The translations under genes and the position numbers were made by a program. Shown here one piece after another: positions 1 to 10,234 of a stretch of DNA of 64,000 nucleotides (the stretch's first letter is position 1; the number at the start of each line of letters is the position of its first letter). The notes under the pieces are model-generated. The model made no database searches. It saw only the letters and a program-made list of their open reading frames with translations, and had not been told where the DNA came from. Origin of the DNA: an uncultured Candidatus Actinomarina sp. (GTDB lineage Bacteria > Actinomycetota > Acidimicrobiia > Actinomarinales > Actinomarinaceae); NCBI GenBank assembly GCA_902533795.1, contig CACAND010000003.1, positions 24,617 through 88,616 of the forward strand, in the 5' to 3' direction.

Positions 1-589
1 AATTTATAGTATTTCAGGCATTAGAGTAACTAATTTTGCAAGCTTTGATTTTGAAGGTTTTGAGGAGATTATTGATTCGGTTGATGGTGTAGAAATTTGT
101 GTTGATAGGACACAAAAAGAAGGATTTAGCTTTGAATTACAAAAAGGTTGTCAGACTGTGAATGGGTTAACTACCTTAAATTGGATAGTTTCAAGATCTA
201 CTGAAGTATTAGTAGGTGAAAAATTACTAGACAGTGATGGAAATGATATTTCAGAATGGAAACCTATGTCAGGAGTTAGTGATTTAACAAGAATAGACAG
301 ACAGCAATATGTAGTAATGCAGTTAATTAAAGAATTAAAAAATTTTAGTTCAGTAAATGAGCTCAATTCCTTCATTATTGCACTTGAAAACTCATTTATA
401 ATTGACGAAAATTTAACAATTAATAAAGCTGTAGAAATACTTTGGACATTTAGAAATATTAACCTTAATAATGTAAGCAAATTTACAACACCTGTGGATT
501 ATTTAACACTCGAGGATGGAAGGCAAGTTTTAGTACTTAAAGATACAATTTATAACTTTTTAAAATCGAATTCAATTATCGACTCTTAA
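1..589 (+). CDS. LytR-CpsA-Psr (LCP) family cell-wall glycopolymer transferase, C-terminal part (5' truncated by window)
   Basis: Frame is open from base 2; VTNFASFDFEGFEEIIDSVDGVEICV...LNWIVSRSTEVLV...SDLTRIDRQQYVV resembles LCP motifs. Confidence 0.85.
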   Translation, partial: IYSISGIRVTNFASFDFEGFEEIIDSVDGVEICVDRTQKEGFSFELQKGCQTVNGLTTLNWIVSRSTEVLVGEKLLDSDGNDISEWKPMSGVSDLTRIDRQQYVVMQLIKELKNFSSVNELNSFIIALENSFIIDENLTINKAVEILWTFRNINLNNVSKFTTPVDYLTLEDGRQVLVLKDTIYNFLKSNSIIDS

Positions 590-2545
590 TATTTTTGATA
601 AAAAATAAATAGGTATTAACCAAAAATAGATTGCAACATCAGGAGCGTACACAAGATCATTTGTTAAATTTTGGGTAAGAAACATTAAAAATACAGAAAG
701 TTCTAACTCATTGGATTTATTAAAATTTTTCAAAACAATATAAATTATTAAAAGAATTATTAATGATATTAGAAATAAACCATATTCAACCGACATAGTT
801 AAGAAACCATTGTGGGATGTTGTTATTTCATCATATTGGGATAAAGAAAAATCTGATATTACAGAATCAAAATCACCATTATTTGAAATTAGCTTTCCTG
901 ATCTCAAACTCTGTCCACCTACAAAATTTGAGTATCCTGAGATTACTTCTTCAATCCAAAAAAAATACATCCTACCATCAATAATTGACCATTTCCATGA
1001 TTGATCATTGAAATTCTCATTAAGTCTTAATATTGAACTTTGACTAAAAAGTGTTTCATGGCCTTGAGGTACAGAGTTAAGATTTAGTTCAATAATTATT
1101 TCAAAATCTTTTTTAGATAAATTAACTTCATTAGGTAAGGCAACCCAATAATTTCTTGGTCTATCTAATCCAATAGAATTATTTTTATATACAACATCTT
1201 CCTCAAATTGATTTTTATTTACTGGAGTAAGTAGCAAATAGTCAACATCTCTTTTTTGTTTGGAAAATGTATACATACGTTCATATTCATTTGTTTGAAT
1301 TATCACACTCTTTATAAAGCCGCTCAAATACTGGTCTCCAAGAGACTGACCATCGCCCCATCCACCTACCTCAAAAAAAGAGTCATTTTCAATTAAATCA
1401 ATTACTACCCCACTGGTGTGATCAGAACCAATTTGATTCCATGTTGAACCATTGTTCGAATAATAAAATGAAACAATTGATCTGGGTAACAAATTATCCA
1501 TATAGTCAAATTCAAGTTTAAGAAATCCACTAACAGGTCCTAAATCATCTTCATTTTCAGGTACTAATGATTTTTCTTTATCTTCTACCGAGTAAGTAAT
1601 GTTAAATTCTTCAAACAATAAATCATCTTCTAAAGTAATCAGGTACTCTTTGTAAACACTCTTCACATAATTACCTCCACCAGTTCCAATAAAAATTTCT
1701 GTGTTTTTTGTTCCTAAAGAATTTAAAAAACTTCTATTGGATTCTTTCAAAAATATTCCAGGAAAAACATAGATTGTTATACCCATTAATAATGCTGAAG
1801 CCACGAAAAAAGATAATTTATGATTGAAATTCAATTTATCAGAAAATAATATCAAAATTAGTACGCCTACGAAAAGCGCTATGTATGAACCTCTTGAAAA
1901 AGTAAAAAATAAATTTATTAATGAGACAACTAGTAAAAATGAATTAAGTTTATCAACAATAATTGATTTAAAAAGACTTTCAGCAGACAGTATTTTATAA
2001 ATACAAACCAAAGAGAAAACTGCACAAATTATTCCAATGACGTTTGGCCCTCCTCCTTGAAAGCCACCAAGCCTTCCGGACGTAAATGGATTTATGCTAT
2101 CTGTATTGCTTGATACCCATCCATCAATTGTTCCGGGAAGCTGTATTTGGAATAAAATTACAATAAAATTAGCAACCATAACAAAACCAAGAGGACTAAA
2201 GAAATGAAGAATCTGGTCATCGTTTTCTAAAAGTAAATTTATGCATAAATATGCCAAAATAAAATAAAAATAGAATCTAAGATTAGTTTGATTAAAAATT
2301 TCTACCTCTTGAACAAAAAAAGTTGTATAAATGATGAAAAATACAATAAAAGTTATAAATAATTTATCGTATGCTTGAAAATTTAAATTTTTAAGTTTTT
2401 TTATTAAAAGAATTGTAAAAATAAATATTAATGGAATGTCCTCTAAATTTATTCCAAAAAAATCTATACCAATATTCTGAGGTATCAACAGTGTTAGTGC
2501 AAAAAAAGAACCAACGGTACCGGAATTAATTTTGCTCAATTTCAT
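572..2545 (-). CDS. O-antigen ligase/polymerase-like membrane protein with large LamG/ConA-like extracytoplasmic insertion
   Basis: Multiple TM segments, Wzy_C-like TSHNGFLTMSVEYGL near C-terminus; likely ATG at 2545 rather than GTG at 2557. Confidence 0.7.
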   Translation of the reverse strand: MKLSKINSGTVGSFFALTLLIPQNIGIDFFGINLEDIPLIFIFTILLIKKLKNLNFQAYDKLFITFIVFFIIYTTFFVQEVEIFNQTNLRFYFYFILAYLCINLLLENDDQILHFFSPLGFVMVANFIVILFQIQLPGTIDGWVSSNTDSINPFTSGRLGGFQGGGPNVIGIICAVFSLVCIYKILSAESLFKSIIVDKLNSFLLVVSLINLFFTFSRGSYIALFVGVLILILFSDKLNFNHKLSFFVASALLMGITIYVFPGIFLKESNRSFLNSLGTKNTEIFIGTGGGNYVKSVYKEYLITLEDDLLFEEFNITYSVEDKEKSLVPENEDDLGPVSGFLKLEFDYMDNLLPRSIVSFYYSNNGSTWNQIGSDHTSGVVIDLIENDSFFEVGGWGDGQSLGDQYLSGFIKSVIIQTNEYERMYTFSKQKRDVDYLLLTPVNKNQFEEDVVYKNNSIGLDRPRNYWVALPNEVNLSKKDFEIIIELNLNSVPQGHETLFSQSSILRLNENFNDQSWKWSIIDGRMYFFWIEEVISGYSNFVGGQSLRSGKLISNNGDFDSVISDFSLSQYDEITTSHNGFLTMSVEYGLFLISLIILLIIYIVLKNFNKSNELELSVFLMFLTQNLTNDLVYAPDVAIYFWLIPIYFLSKILRVDN

Positions 2546-2559
2546 ATTTCCATACACAG

Positions 2560-2633
2560 TGGGCCCGGCAGGACTCGAACCTGCGACCGACGGATTATGA
2601 GTCCGTTGCTCTAACCAACTGAGCTACAGGCCC
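2560..2633 (-). tRNA. tRNA with CAT anticodon (elongator Met or lysidine-type Ile2)
   Basis: Cloverleaf on minus strand GGGCCTGTAGCTCAG...CTCATAA...GGTTCGAGTCC; no encoded CCA. Confidence 0.93.
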
Positions 2634-2638
2634 TTAAA

Positions 2639-2929
2639 TTAGCCTATGACGGATTGCAATTTCATTGCAATTCCCATATCACCAGCAATTTTTACTTTTC
2701 CAGTCATAAATGCAGCTTGAGGGCTAACTGATTTATCGTACATACCCTTAAATGTTTCCATATCTGTAGTGATTGTACAATCTGCCTCAACATCGTCTTC
2801 AGTTACTTCACCAGTCTCAGGATTCATAAAAACTACTTGAGAATCTACTACCCATTTGATTGATCCAGGTAAAACACTGAGGTCTCTGCCTTCCATATTT
2901 TGATTTACAAAATCTAATGCTTCTGACAT
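2639..2929 (-). CDS. SCP2 sterol-binding domain protein
   Basis: 96 aa; ADCTITTDMETFKGMYDKSVSPQAAFMTGKVKIAGDMGIAMKL is SCP2-like. Confidence 0.8.
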   Translation of the reverse strand: MSEALDFVNQNMEGRDLSVLPGSIKWVVDSQVVFMNPETGEVTEDDVEADCTITTDMETFKGMYDKSVSPQAAFMTGKVKIAGDMGIAMKLQSVIG

Positions 2930-2989
2930 ATTCCTCCTTTACAAATGTAATTATAGACAAGATATAAATAGAAACTGAGACTATTTTTG

Positions 2990-3062
2990 CTCCGAGGGTG
3001 GGACTTGAACCCACAACCAACGGATTAACAGTCCGCTGCTCTGCCAATTGAGCTACCTCGGA
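2990..3062 (-). tRNA. tRNA-Asn(GTT)
   Basis: Cloverleaf TCCGAGGTAGCTCAATTGG...CTGTTAA...GGTTCAAGTCC. Confidence 0.95.
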
Positions 3063-3085
3063 TAGCAAATTAATAATAGTATGTA

Positions 3086-4717
3086 TTAAAGAGTATTCTG
3101 ATAAAATTCGATTTTCTTTTTCAAATGTTCTAAGTCTTCGAGAATTGATATGTCATTTGATTCGTCCATTACCTTAATCAATATATCAATTTTATTGTCT
3201 GCGAAATAAATATATAATCTCGATATAGCTTCTCTAAGTTGTTCATCTGTATAAGAAATATTTTGATACTTTTCGCTTTCTTCAGGATTTTTATTCGACT
3301 TTATGTCTAATATTAATTTTTTGAAATTTTCATCAATATTTAATAGATATTCAATCTCATCATCATATTCGAATTTACTTTTAATTAAATCAGCAATTAA
3401 TATTTCTTGGAATGTATTGATGTGATTAATGTCACTTTTTTTAAACTGTGGTGCATCATCCGATTCATTGTTAAATTGGTAATTTAATTCATTTAAAATA
3501 ACTTCTTTTGTTATTCCTATTTTCTTACTCAAATAACTTATCGCTAAATCTTTTTCTAATGGACTCAAAAACTTTGTAATGTTTTTAAATTCTTGAAAAG
3601 TTTTCTTTGTATCATTTGTGTCAATTATCAAGTTGATACAAAACTCTACCAGCTCTTCTTTTTGATCAAATATATTTTTAATATTTTTCTCTCCGTCTTC
3701 AAAAAATTCAGATATGTCTTTGTAATTATTGGGTAAATTCAATTTAAAAAAGTTGAGGTCTGAAGGTTGGTTATTTTTGATTTCAAGGATTCTTTTTGTA
3801 GCCATATCGCCAGCTGTATCATTATCAAAACATATATAAATATCTTTCGTATATCTTGAAAGTAGATTTATTTGTTGAACTGTTAGAGATGTACCTGACG
3901 GCGAAGCAACATTTGCATATCCCAATTTATTAAATGCAATTACATCAAAATACCCTTCAACAAGAATCACAAATTTTTTCTTTTTTACAACTGATAGAAA
4001 ATTGTCTGTAAAATACAAAGCCCTGTTCTTTTTATAAACTCCCGATTCAGCAGAGTTAATATACTTTGGACCAAAGTCTTCAATTGCTCTTCCACCAAAG
4101 CCTATAGTGTCATTTCTTAAGTTTGTAATGGGAAATATAATTCTATTTTTAAAAAGAAGATTTCCTTTATCGCTTAGCAATCCAAGATTTCTTAATTCAT
4201 TTTTTGATATGCCTAGCGTATTCATGAATTTCAAAGTATCACTTTCATTTTTTTCGGCAAAACCTATTTTGAATTCTTTAATATCCACCCCTTCAAGGTT
4301 TCTTGATTTAAGATAATTTATTGAATCTTGACTTTTACCCTCATTCATATTTTTTACAAAATAATCATTTAACTTATTCATATAACTAATTAAATTTTTT
4401 TGATCGCTTTCAAATTTTGAATCTGTATATGTAAGGTTGAAGCTATATTTGTCTGCAGCAATTTCAACTGATTCTTGAAATTCAACATTATTAATTAATT
4501 GGATATATTTAAATATATCTCCTCCTTCTCTACAACCAAAGCAGTGAAAAAGATTTTCTTCATCTGTAAAACTCATACTTGCTGTCTTTTCACCATGAAA
4601 AGGACAGAGTGCCATCCCTTTATTGCCTCTAAGTTTTCCAGTTGTGGAACTTAAAATAAAATCGCTTATCTTTGATTTATTTTTTAATTCTTCAATTGAC
4701 TGTTTAGAAATTCCCAT
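3086..4717 (-). CDS. dnaG: DNA primase
   Basis: N-terminal CPFHGEKTASMSF..CFGC zinc-binding domain; TOPRIM LVEGYFDVIA. Confidence 0.95.
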   Translation of the reverse strand: MGISKQSIEELKNKSKISDFILSSTTGKLRGNKGMALCPFHGEKTASMSFTDEENLFHCFGCREGGDIFKYIQLINNVEFQESVEIAADKYSFNLTYTDSKFESDQKNLISYMNKLNDYFVKNMNEGKSQDSINYLKSRNLEGVDIKEFKIGFAEKNESDTLKFMNTLGISKNELRNLGLLSDKGNLLFKNRIIFPITNLRNDTIGFGGRAIEDFGPKYINSAESGVYKKNRALYFTDNFLSVVKKKKFVILVEGYFDVIAFNKLGYANVASPSGTSLTVQQINLLSRYTKDIYICFDNDTAGDMATKRILEIKNNQPSDLNFFKLNLPNNYKDISEFFEDGEKNIKNIFDQKEELVEFCINLIIDTNDTKKTFQEFKNITKFLSPLEKDLAISYLSKKIGITKEVILNELNYQFNNESDDAPQFKKSDINHINTFQEILIADLIKSKFEYDDEIEYLLNIDENFKKLILDIKSNKNPEESEKYQNISYTDEQLREAISRLYIYFADNKIDILIKVMDESNDISILEDLEHLKKKIEFYQNTL

Positions 4718-6000
4718 TAAAAATTATTGAAATAGTCTCTTAATTCTTCGATTTTGATTCTTTCTTGCTCCATTGTATCTCTGCTTCTTACTGTCACAGA
4801 ATTATCCTCTAAAGTATCAAAATCTACCGTTATACAATAAAGAGTACCTATTTCATCCTGTCTTCTGTATCTTTTTCCAATAGATTGGGTAATATCAATT
4901 TCTGTTCTAAAGTTTGATCGAAGAGAAGAGTTTATCTGATTACAAACTGTGATTAATTCTTCTTTTTTGCTTAACGGAAGTATTCCGATTTGAATAGGTG
5001 CAAGATCAAAATTAAATTTAAATAGCGTTCTTGTTTCATTTTCTAATTCTTCTTCTTCATATAAAGATAATAAAACAGCAAAAAGCGTTCTAGTTAGACC
5101 ACCTGCTGGCTCTATGACAGATGGAGTAAATTTACTTTCTGTAACCGGATCAAAGTATTTTAAATCGTTACCACTACTTTCTTGATGTGCGTTTAAATCA
5201 AAATTACCTCTATTAGCAATTCCTTCAAGTTCACCCCATCCCCATGGGTACTCAAATTCAATATCTGATGTTTTTTTTGCGTAATGAGCAAGCTCAGATT
5301 TTTCATGATTTCTAATTCTTAATTTTTTCTCTGGAATACCAAGATTTTTATACCAATTTAGCCTATTTTCAACCCAGTAATCAAACCATTTATCCTCTTC
5401 ACTTTCATCACAAAAGAATTCAATCTCCATTTGTTCAAATTCCCTAGTCCTAAAAATAAATTGTCCGGGTGTAATTTCGTTTCGAAAAGACTTTCCAATA
5501 TTTCCAATTCCAAATGGAATTTTTGCTCTCATGGTACGTAATACATTCTCAAAGTTAACAAATATGCCTTGTGCAGTTTCTGGTCTTAAATAAACAGCTG
5601 AGTTTTCATTTTCTACTGGACCAATACTAGTTTCAAACATAAGGTTAAATTGACGTGGCTCCGTTAAATCTTCTTTTTTTAAATCCTTAGGAACTTGATC
5701 TGCCCTGAATCTTTCACCAGTAGGTTTATGATCAACCATTGGATCGGTGAATTCAGCTAAATGGCCAGATGCCTTCCATACTTCACTTGACTGTATAATT
5801 GCAGTATCTATTGGATAGATTTCAACATCAAGGCTGTTTAAACTACTCCACCACATGCTTGAAATATTATTTTTTAAAAGTACCCCAAGTGGCCCATAAT
5901 CATAAGAACTTCTTAATCCACCGTATATAGATGAGGCATTAAACACAAATCCTCTTGCTTGAGCAATTTTCACAACCTTATCAAATATTTCTTCAGGCAT
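4717..6000 (-). CDS. glyQS: Glycyl-tRNA synthetase (single-chain type)
   Basis: RGFVFNASSIYGGLRSSYDYGPLGVLLKNN, YLRPETAQGIFVNF; start probably internal Met. Confidence 0.94.
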   Translation of the reverse strand: MPEEIFDKVVKIAQARGFVFNASSIYGGLRSSYDYGPLGVLLKNNISSMWWSSLNSLDVEIYPIDTAIIQSSEVWKASGHLAEFTDPMVDHKPTGERFRADQVPKDLKKEDLTEPRQFNLMFETSIGPVENENSAVYLRPETAQGIFVNFENVLRTMRAKIPFGIGNIGKSFRNEITPGQFIFRTREFEQMEIEFFCDESEEDKWFDYWVENRLNWYKNLGIPEKKLRIRNHEKSELAHYAKKTSDIEFEYPWGWGELEGIANRGNFDLNAHQESSGNDLKYFDPVTESKFTPSVIEPAGGLTRTLFAVLLSLYEEEELENETRTLFKFNFDLAPIQIGILPLSKKEELITVCNQINSSLRSNFRTEIDITQSIGKRYRRQDEIGTLYCITVDFDTLEDNSVTVRSRDTMEQERIKIEELRDYFNNF

Positions 6001-6691
6001 TTCCATACTTTCTAACTCGATTTTCAAACTCTTTAACAGCCAAATCTAATTGATTTTCATCAAAGTCTGGCCAAAGTGTATCGACAAACATAAGTTCAGT
6101 GTAGCTCAATTGATAGAGAAGAAAATTACTAACTCTCTTCTCACCAGCGGTACGAATGAGTAAATCAGGATCAGGCATTTCTGGAAGCAGTAAGTTAGAC
6201 CTAAAAGATTCTTCATTGATTGCATCAATATCATTTTTACTTACTTTTGTTATAGCATCGTAGATTTCTTTTCTTGATCCATAATTAAATGCAAAAACAA
6301 GGTTTAAATTCGAATTATTTTTTGTTATTTCTTCAGTCTCACTCATTAACCTTTTATTTTCATCAGGAATTCTTTCATCTGCTAAATCACCAATAAAATG
6401 GAATTTGACTCCTTTATCATTAAATTCCTCTCTCCTTCTGATTAATATATCTCTGTTGAAAAACATTAAAAAATCAACCTCTTCTTTAGACCTTGACCAG
6501 TTTTCTGTTGAAAAAGCAAACACCGTTAGCCACTCTAGATTATTGTCCAGGGACCAATCTATTGAGCGAGAAAGAGAGAATTCACCAGCTGCATGTCCAG
6601 CTGTTCTATCCAACCCTTGGTTTGTAGCCCATCTGCCATTTCCATCCATTATTATGGCTATGTGATTGAGATCTATATCCTTAAGATTCAT
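5993..6691 (-). CDS. uppS: Undecaprenyl diphosphate synthase
   Basis: IAIIMDGNGRWA...GHAAG...YGSRKEI...PDPDLLIRTAGEKRVSNFLLYQ. Confidence 0.96.
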   Translation of the reverse strand: MNLKDIDLNHIAIIMDGNGRWATNQGLDRTAGHAAGEFSLSRSIDWSLDNNLEWLTVFAFSTENWSRSKEEVDFLMFFNRDILIRRREEFNDKGVKFHFIGDLADERIPDENKRLMSETEEITKNNSNLNLVFAFNYGSRKEIYDAITKVSKNDIDAINEESFRSNLLLPEMPDPDLLIRTAGEKRVSNFLLYQLSYTELMFVDTLWPDFDENQLDLAVKEFENRVRKYGNA

Positions 6692-7124
6692 TCCAAATTC
6701 TTTTCATAAGTTCCTCTTCATAGATCTTCAATTTGTCATTTTTTTTATGTGAATAACCTATTAAATGCAAAAGACCATGAATTACAATATATTGTAGTTC
6801 TTCAGAAAAATCTTTATTATAAATTTTGGCATTCTTTTTAATAACATTACGACAAACGAACATATCACCCATATCTTCTGACATATTTTTATCTAAATTA
6901 TTGATGGAGTCTATGTTGTTGTACAAGGGAAAAGATAAAACATCTGTTGGAAAGTTCTTATTGAATGTTTTTTTATTTATTTTTTTAGACTCATCTTCAT
7001 TTATTGAATGAACTGAAAAATAAAAATTTTTTGAAATATTGAATTTTTTTGAAAATTCATTAACAGCTATTGAGACCTTAATTTTTTCGTGATTATAAAA
7101 ATATCCGTTAAGAAGAATTATCAA
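6681..7124 (-). CDS. ybeY: Endoribonuclease YbeY
   Basis: FPTDVLSFP...HGLLHLIGYSH motif. Confidence 0.95.
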   Translation of the reverse strand: MIILLNGYFYNHEKIKVSIAVNEFSKKFNISKNFYFSVHSINEDESKKINKKTFNKNFPTDVLSFPLYNNIDSINNLDKNMSEDMGDMFVCRNVIKKNAKIYNKDFSEELQYIVIHGLLHLIGYSHKKNDKLKIYEEELMKRIWNES

Positions 7125-7127
7125 TAT

Positions 7128-9302
7128 CTATTCTTCTTCGTCATCTGTAAATTCTGGATATAGAACTCTTTGATGATACAAGCCCTCAAGGCTTGCCTGA
7201 AATGACTGTTTTATTTTTTCAAGATCCTGAAAGGTAATCGGAGCATCCAATAATTGCCCGTCATTAATCTTTTCATTAAAAATTTCATTTACTAAGTTCG
7301 CAATTTTATTGTCGTCAGCGTCCTCATACTGAAATCTAGCCCTGCATGCGGCTTCAAGTGAGTCTGCAAACATTAAAATAACAGTTTCTTTTGAACTTGG
7401 CTTTTGTCCAAGATGTCTGAAGTCATCTTTTAAAACATCTGGATTCATTTGTTTTTCTTTCTCATAAAAATATCTCATTACTGAATCTCCGTGATGTTCA
7501 ATTATTCCTCTATAAACAGCTTCAGGGATTTTAAATTTTTTAGCTAATCTAACACCATCTGGAACATGTGATCTTATAATTTGTACTGAATTGTCGGTAG
7601 TTAAATTATCGTGTGGATTGCTTGAGCCAAATTGATTTTCAACAAACATTGTAGGATTTTCCGTTTTCCCTAAATCATGAAAATATGCCATAGCTCTTAC
7701 TAATTGTGAATTTGCTCCAATGAGATTTGCTGCCCTGTCCGCAAGTGTTCCAACTACTAGTGAATGATTAAATGTTCCCAAAGCTTTTTCCTCTAAATAC
7801 CTAAGACCTGGATGATTTCTGTCCGCTATTTCGGACAACCTAAAATTGGTAGTTAATCTAAATGCCAGTTCAATATAGTTTATGAGTGAAAATGCAGCTA
7901 AATTACCTACTAATCCCCCCATTAACGAAGAAACTAGAATTTCAATAAAGCTAAAATTTTCTCTCAAAAAAAAGAATATTCCAAAAGCAACGATCGGTTG
8001 AGATAACGTAATGTATATAATTCTTTCACGTAAAGTAATCCTGTCTATATCTTCTGATAAAAATATTGAAGGCACAACTGTTAATACAGCACCCATAGCA
8101 ACTAAACCTATATTTCCACCACCTGCCAGTGCTAACAAAGAACTAGAAAGTGACAAAATCAGGGTTGCTCGTAAGTTAAGTAGAACTGCAGAGACTACAC
8201 CAACAAACGAGATTGGAACAGCATATTTTAAGTAATTCAAGTCAAAACTCTGAGAAAAATAAGAAATACCTCTTAGAAAAATTGAAGAAACAAGGATCAA
8301 CGAAAGCAGCAAGAGAAACTCATTATCGTTGTTCCACATTGAGTCTTTGAAGCGCCAAAGAAGAAAATAAATCAAAACAAATACTGAAAAAATGATTGGG
8401 ATTGCAGCTGTTTGTATACTTCTTGATTCGCCCGATAAATAGCCAAAATTATCTAATGCATTGTATTGGACTATGTTTATTTTCTCACCTTCACTGACAA
8501 CGATGTCTTCTTCGAAATATTTTATAATTACTGGCTCAACTGAACTTGCTACCTTGTCTTTTTGCTCATCCCATAGTTCTTGTTCTAATTTTTGATTAAC
8601 AATCAGATTTTCTGCAATAAGTTCCGCAACAGAAGACCTCAATCTACTTTCTGGTATTAATGCAAATAAATCACTTGATAAATCAAGATATGGTGGATTT
8701 GAAACAAGATTCTGCCTTGTCTGGTTTAAATTGTCATTATTTATACCAATTAAAAGAATTTCGTTTGCAAGACTTTTAGCCTCGAGCTCTAACTGTGAAA
8801 GATAACTGGATTTATTTTGTAAGTCGTAATTTGAAATTTCAACTAAGACTTCGATATTTGCTGTTGATATGGTGGAGAATAAAAGTGAGCTAGCGATTCT
8901 TTCTATTTGTTGAATTTTATTTAAATTCACAATTTCCACAGTCGGTTCGGTATTTTCTCCTACAGCTTCTTGATCGCTTGCAATTAAAACTTCGTCTGTT
9001 CTTGATTCAATTACAGTTAAAAACATATTCGTTATTCCGTTTAAAACTGTTTGATTTAAATCAGTATTAATGGAATATATTGGATTAACAGAATCAACAG
9101 CTTGTTGAATGTTTATATTTGTTTGGTCTTCATCAATAATTTCAATATATTTAGGTGCTAAAAATGTTGTAGGAGATTCTTCTCCAACACTAATTTTAAT
9201 AACTTGATTCTCAGGAAAGATTGAGAATGAAATAAACCAAACTAGGCCCCCAAATAAAATTATATAAATGAGTTTTTTACCAAAAGAAATATACTCTCTC
9301 AT
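7128..9302 (-). CDS. pgpH: 7TM-HD family protein (PgpH-like c-di-AMP phosphodiesterase)
   Basis: Extracellular 7TMR-HDED region, TM block, HD domain NHSLVVGTLADRAA...YFHDLGK..IRSHV. Confidence 0.88.
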   Translation of the reverse strand: MREYISFGKKLIYIILFGGLVWFISFSIFPENQVIKISVGEESPTTFLAPKYIEIIDEDQTNINIQQAVDSVNPIYSINTDLNQTVLNGITNMFLTVIESRTDEVLIASDQEAVGENTEPTVEIVNLNKIQQIERIASSLLFSTISTANIEVLVEISNYDLQNKSSYLSQLELEAKSLANEILLIGINNDNLNQTRQNLVSNPPYLDLSSDLFALIPESRLRSSVAELIAENLIVNQKLEQELWDEQKDKVASSVEPVIIKYFEEDIVVSEGEKINIVQYNALDNFGYLSGESRSIQTAAIPIIFSVFVLIYFLLWRFKDSMWNNDNEFLLLLSLILVSSIFLRGISYFSQSFDLNYLKYAVPISFVGVVSAVLLNLRATLILSLSSSLLALAGGGNIGLVAMGAVLTVVPSIFLSEDIDRITLRERIIYITLSQPIVAFGIFFFLRENFSFIEILVSSLMGGLVGNLAAFSLINYIELAFRLTTNFRLSEIADRNHPGLRYLEEKALGTFNHSLVVGTLADRAANLIGANSQLVRAMAYFHDLGKTENPTMFVENQFGSSNPHDNLTTDNSVQIIRSHVPDGVRLAKKFKIPEAVYRGIIEHHGDSVMRYFYEKEKQMNPDVLKDDFRHLGQKPSSKETVILMFADSLEAACRARFQYEDADDNKIANLVNEIFNEKINDGQLLDAPITFQDLEKIKQSFQASLEGLYHQRVLYPEFTDDEEE

Positions 9303-10234
9303 TATTTTTTTGGAAAAACTTCTAATATTTTTGACACTATAGGGTTCCTCACAATATCAGAATTTTCAAATTCCATTACTGATATTTCATCAATATTTGA
9401 AAGAGCTTTTCTTGTTCTTTTAAGTCCAGAGTTGTCTGTATTATAAAGATCTATTTGAGATTCATCACCAGTGATAATAACTTTTGAGTTCTCTCCTAGC
9501 CTTGTTAAAAACATTTTAATTTGACCTGATGTTGCATTTTGGGCTTCATCAAGAATAATGCAAGCATTATTCAATGTTCTACCTCTCATATATGCAAGAG
9601 GAACTATTTCTATATTTCTTTTTTCAATGAGATACTCTAAGTTTTCATTTCCAAAAAAGTATTCAAGTGAATCAAATAAAGGTACTAAGTAAGGATCAAT
9701 TTTTTGTGATAAATCACCTGGTAGAAATCCTAATTTTTCACCAGCTTCAACTGCAGGTCTTGTCAAAACAATCTTTTTGATTACATCTTCTGAATACAGT
9801 TTTACTGCACTTGCTACTGCCAAAAAAGTCTTACCCGTTCCTGCAGGACCAACTCCAAAGGTTACTGTAGAATTCATGATTGTCTCTATGTACTTATATT
9901 GACTTACATTTTTAACTTTTATAGATTTATTATTTGTGATATTAATTGTGCTTAATTTTTTATTATCGCCATTTAATGAACCGTTCATATTCATTAATAG
10001 TTCTATGTCTGGAATCTCAATTGATTGTTTATTTTGGTTTAAGGTGATCATTTCATCAATCAAACTTAAGAGTTTATCTATATTATTTTGATTTCCATCT
10101 AAGTAGAGAATATTTCCTCTCGCATTTATCTTTACATTTGGGAATATTTTTTTTAAGTATTTTAAATTACTATCGTTTATGCCGAATAAATTCAGTAACT
10201 CAACATCTGTAGGAATAACTTTTTCTACTACCAT
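9302..10234 (-). CDS. phoH: PhoH family ATPase
   Basis: GPAGTGKTFLAVASAV...RPAVEAGEKLGFLPGDLSQKIDPY. Confidence 0.94.
   Translation of the reverse strand: MVVEKVIPTDVELLNLFGINDSNLKYLKKIFPNVKINARGNILYLDGNQNNIDKLLSLIDEMITLNQNKQSIEIPDIELLMNMNGSLNGDNKKLSTINITNNKSIKVKNVSQYKYIETIMNSTVTFGVGPAGTGKTFLAVASAVKLYSEDVIKKIVLTRPAVEAGEKLGFLPGDLSQKIDPYLVPLFDSLEYFFGNENLEYLIEKRNIEIVPLAYMRGRTLNNACIILDEAQNATSGQIKMFLTRLGENSKVIITGDESQIDLYNTDNSGLKRTRKALSNIDEISVMEFENSDIVRNPIVSKILEVFPKK

Noticed and set aside
2817-3068. 83-aa minus-strand ORF MLSEVAQLAEQRTVNPLVVGSSPTLG...
   Set aside because: Artefact of reading through tRNA-Asn; overlaps SCP2 gene in another frame.
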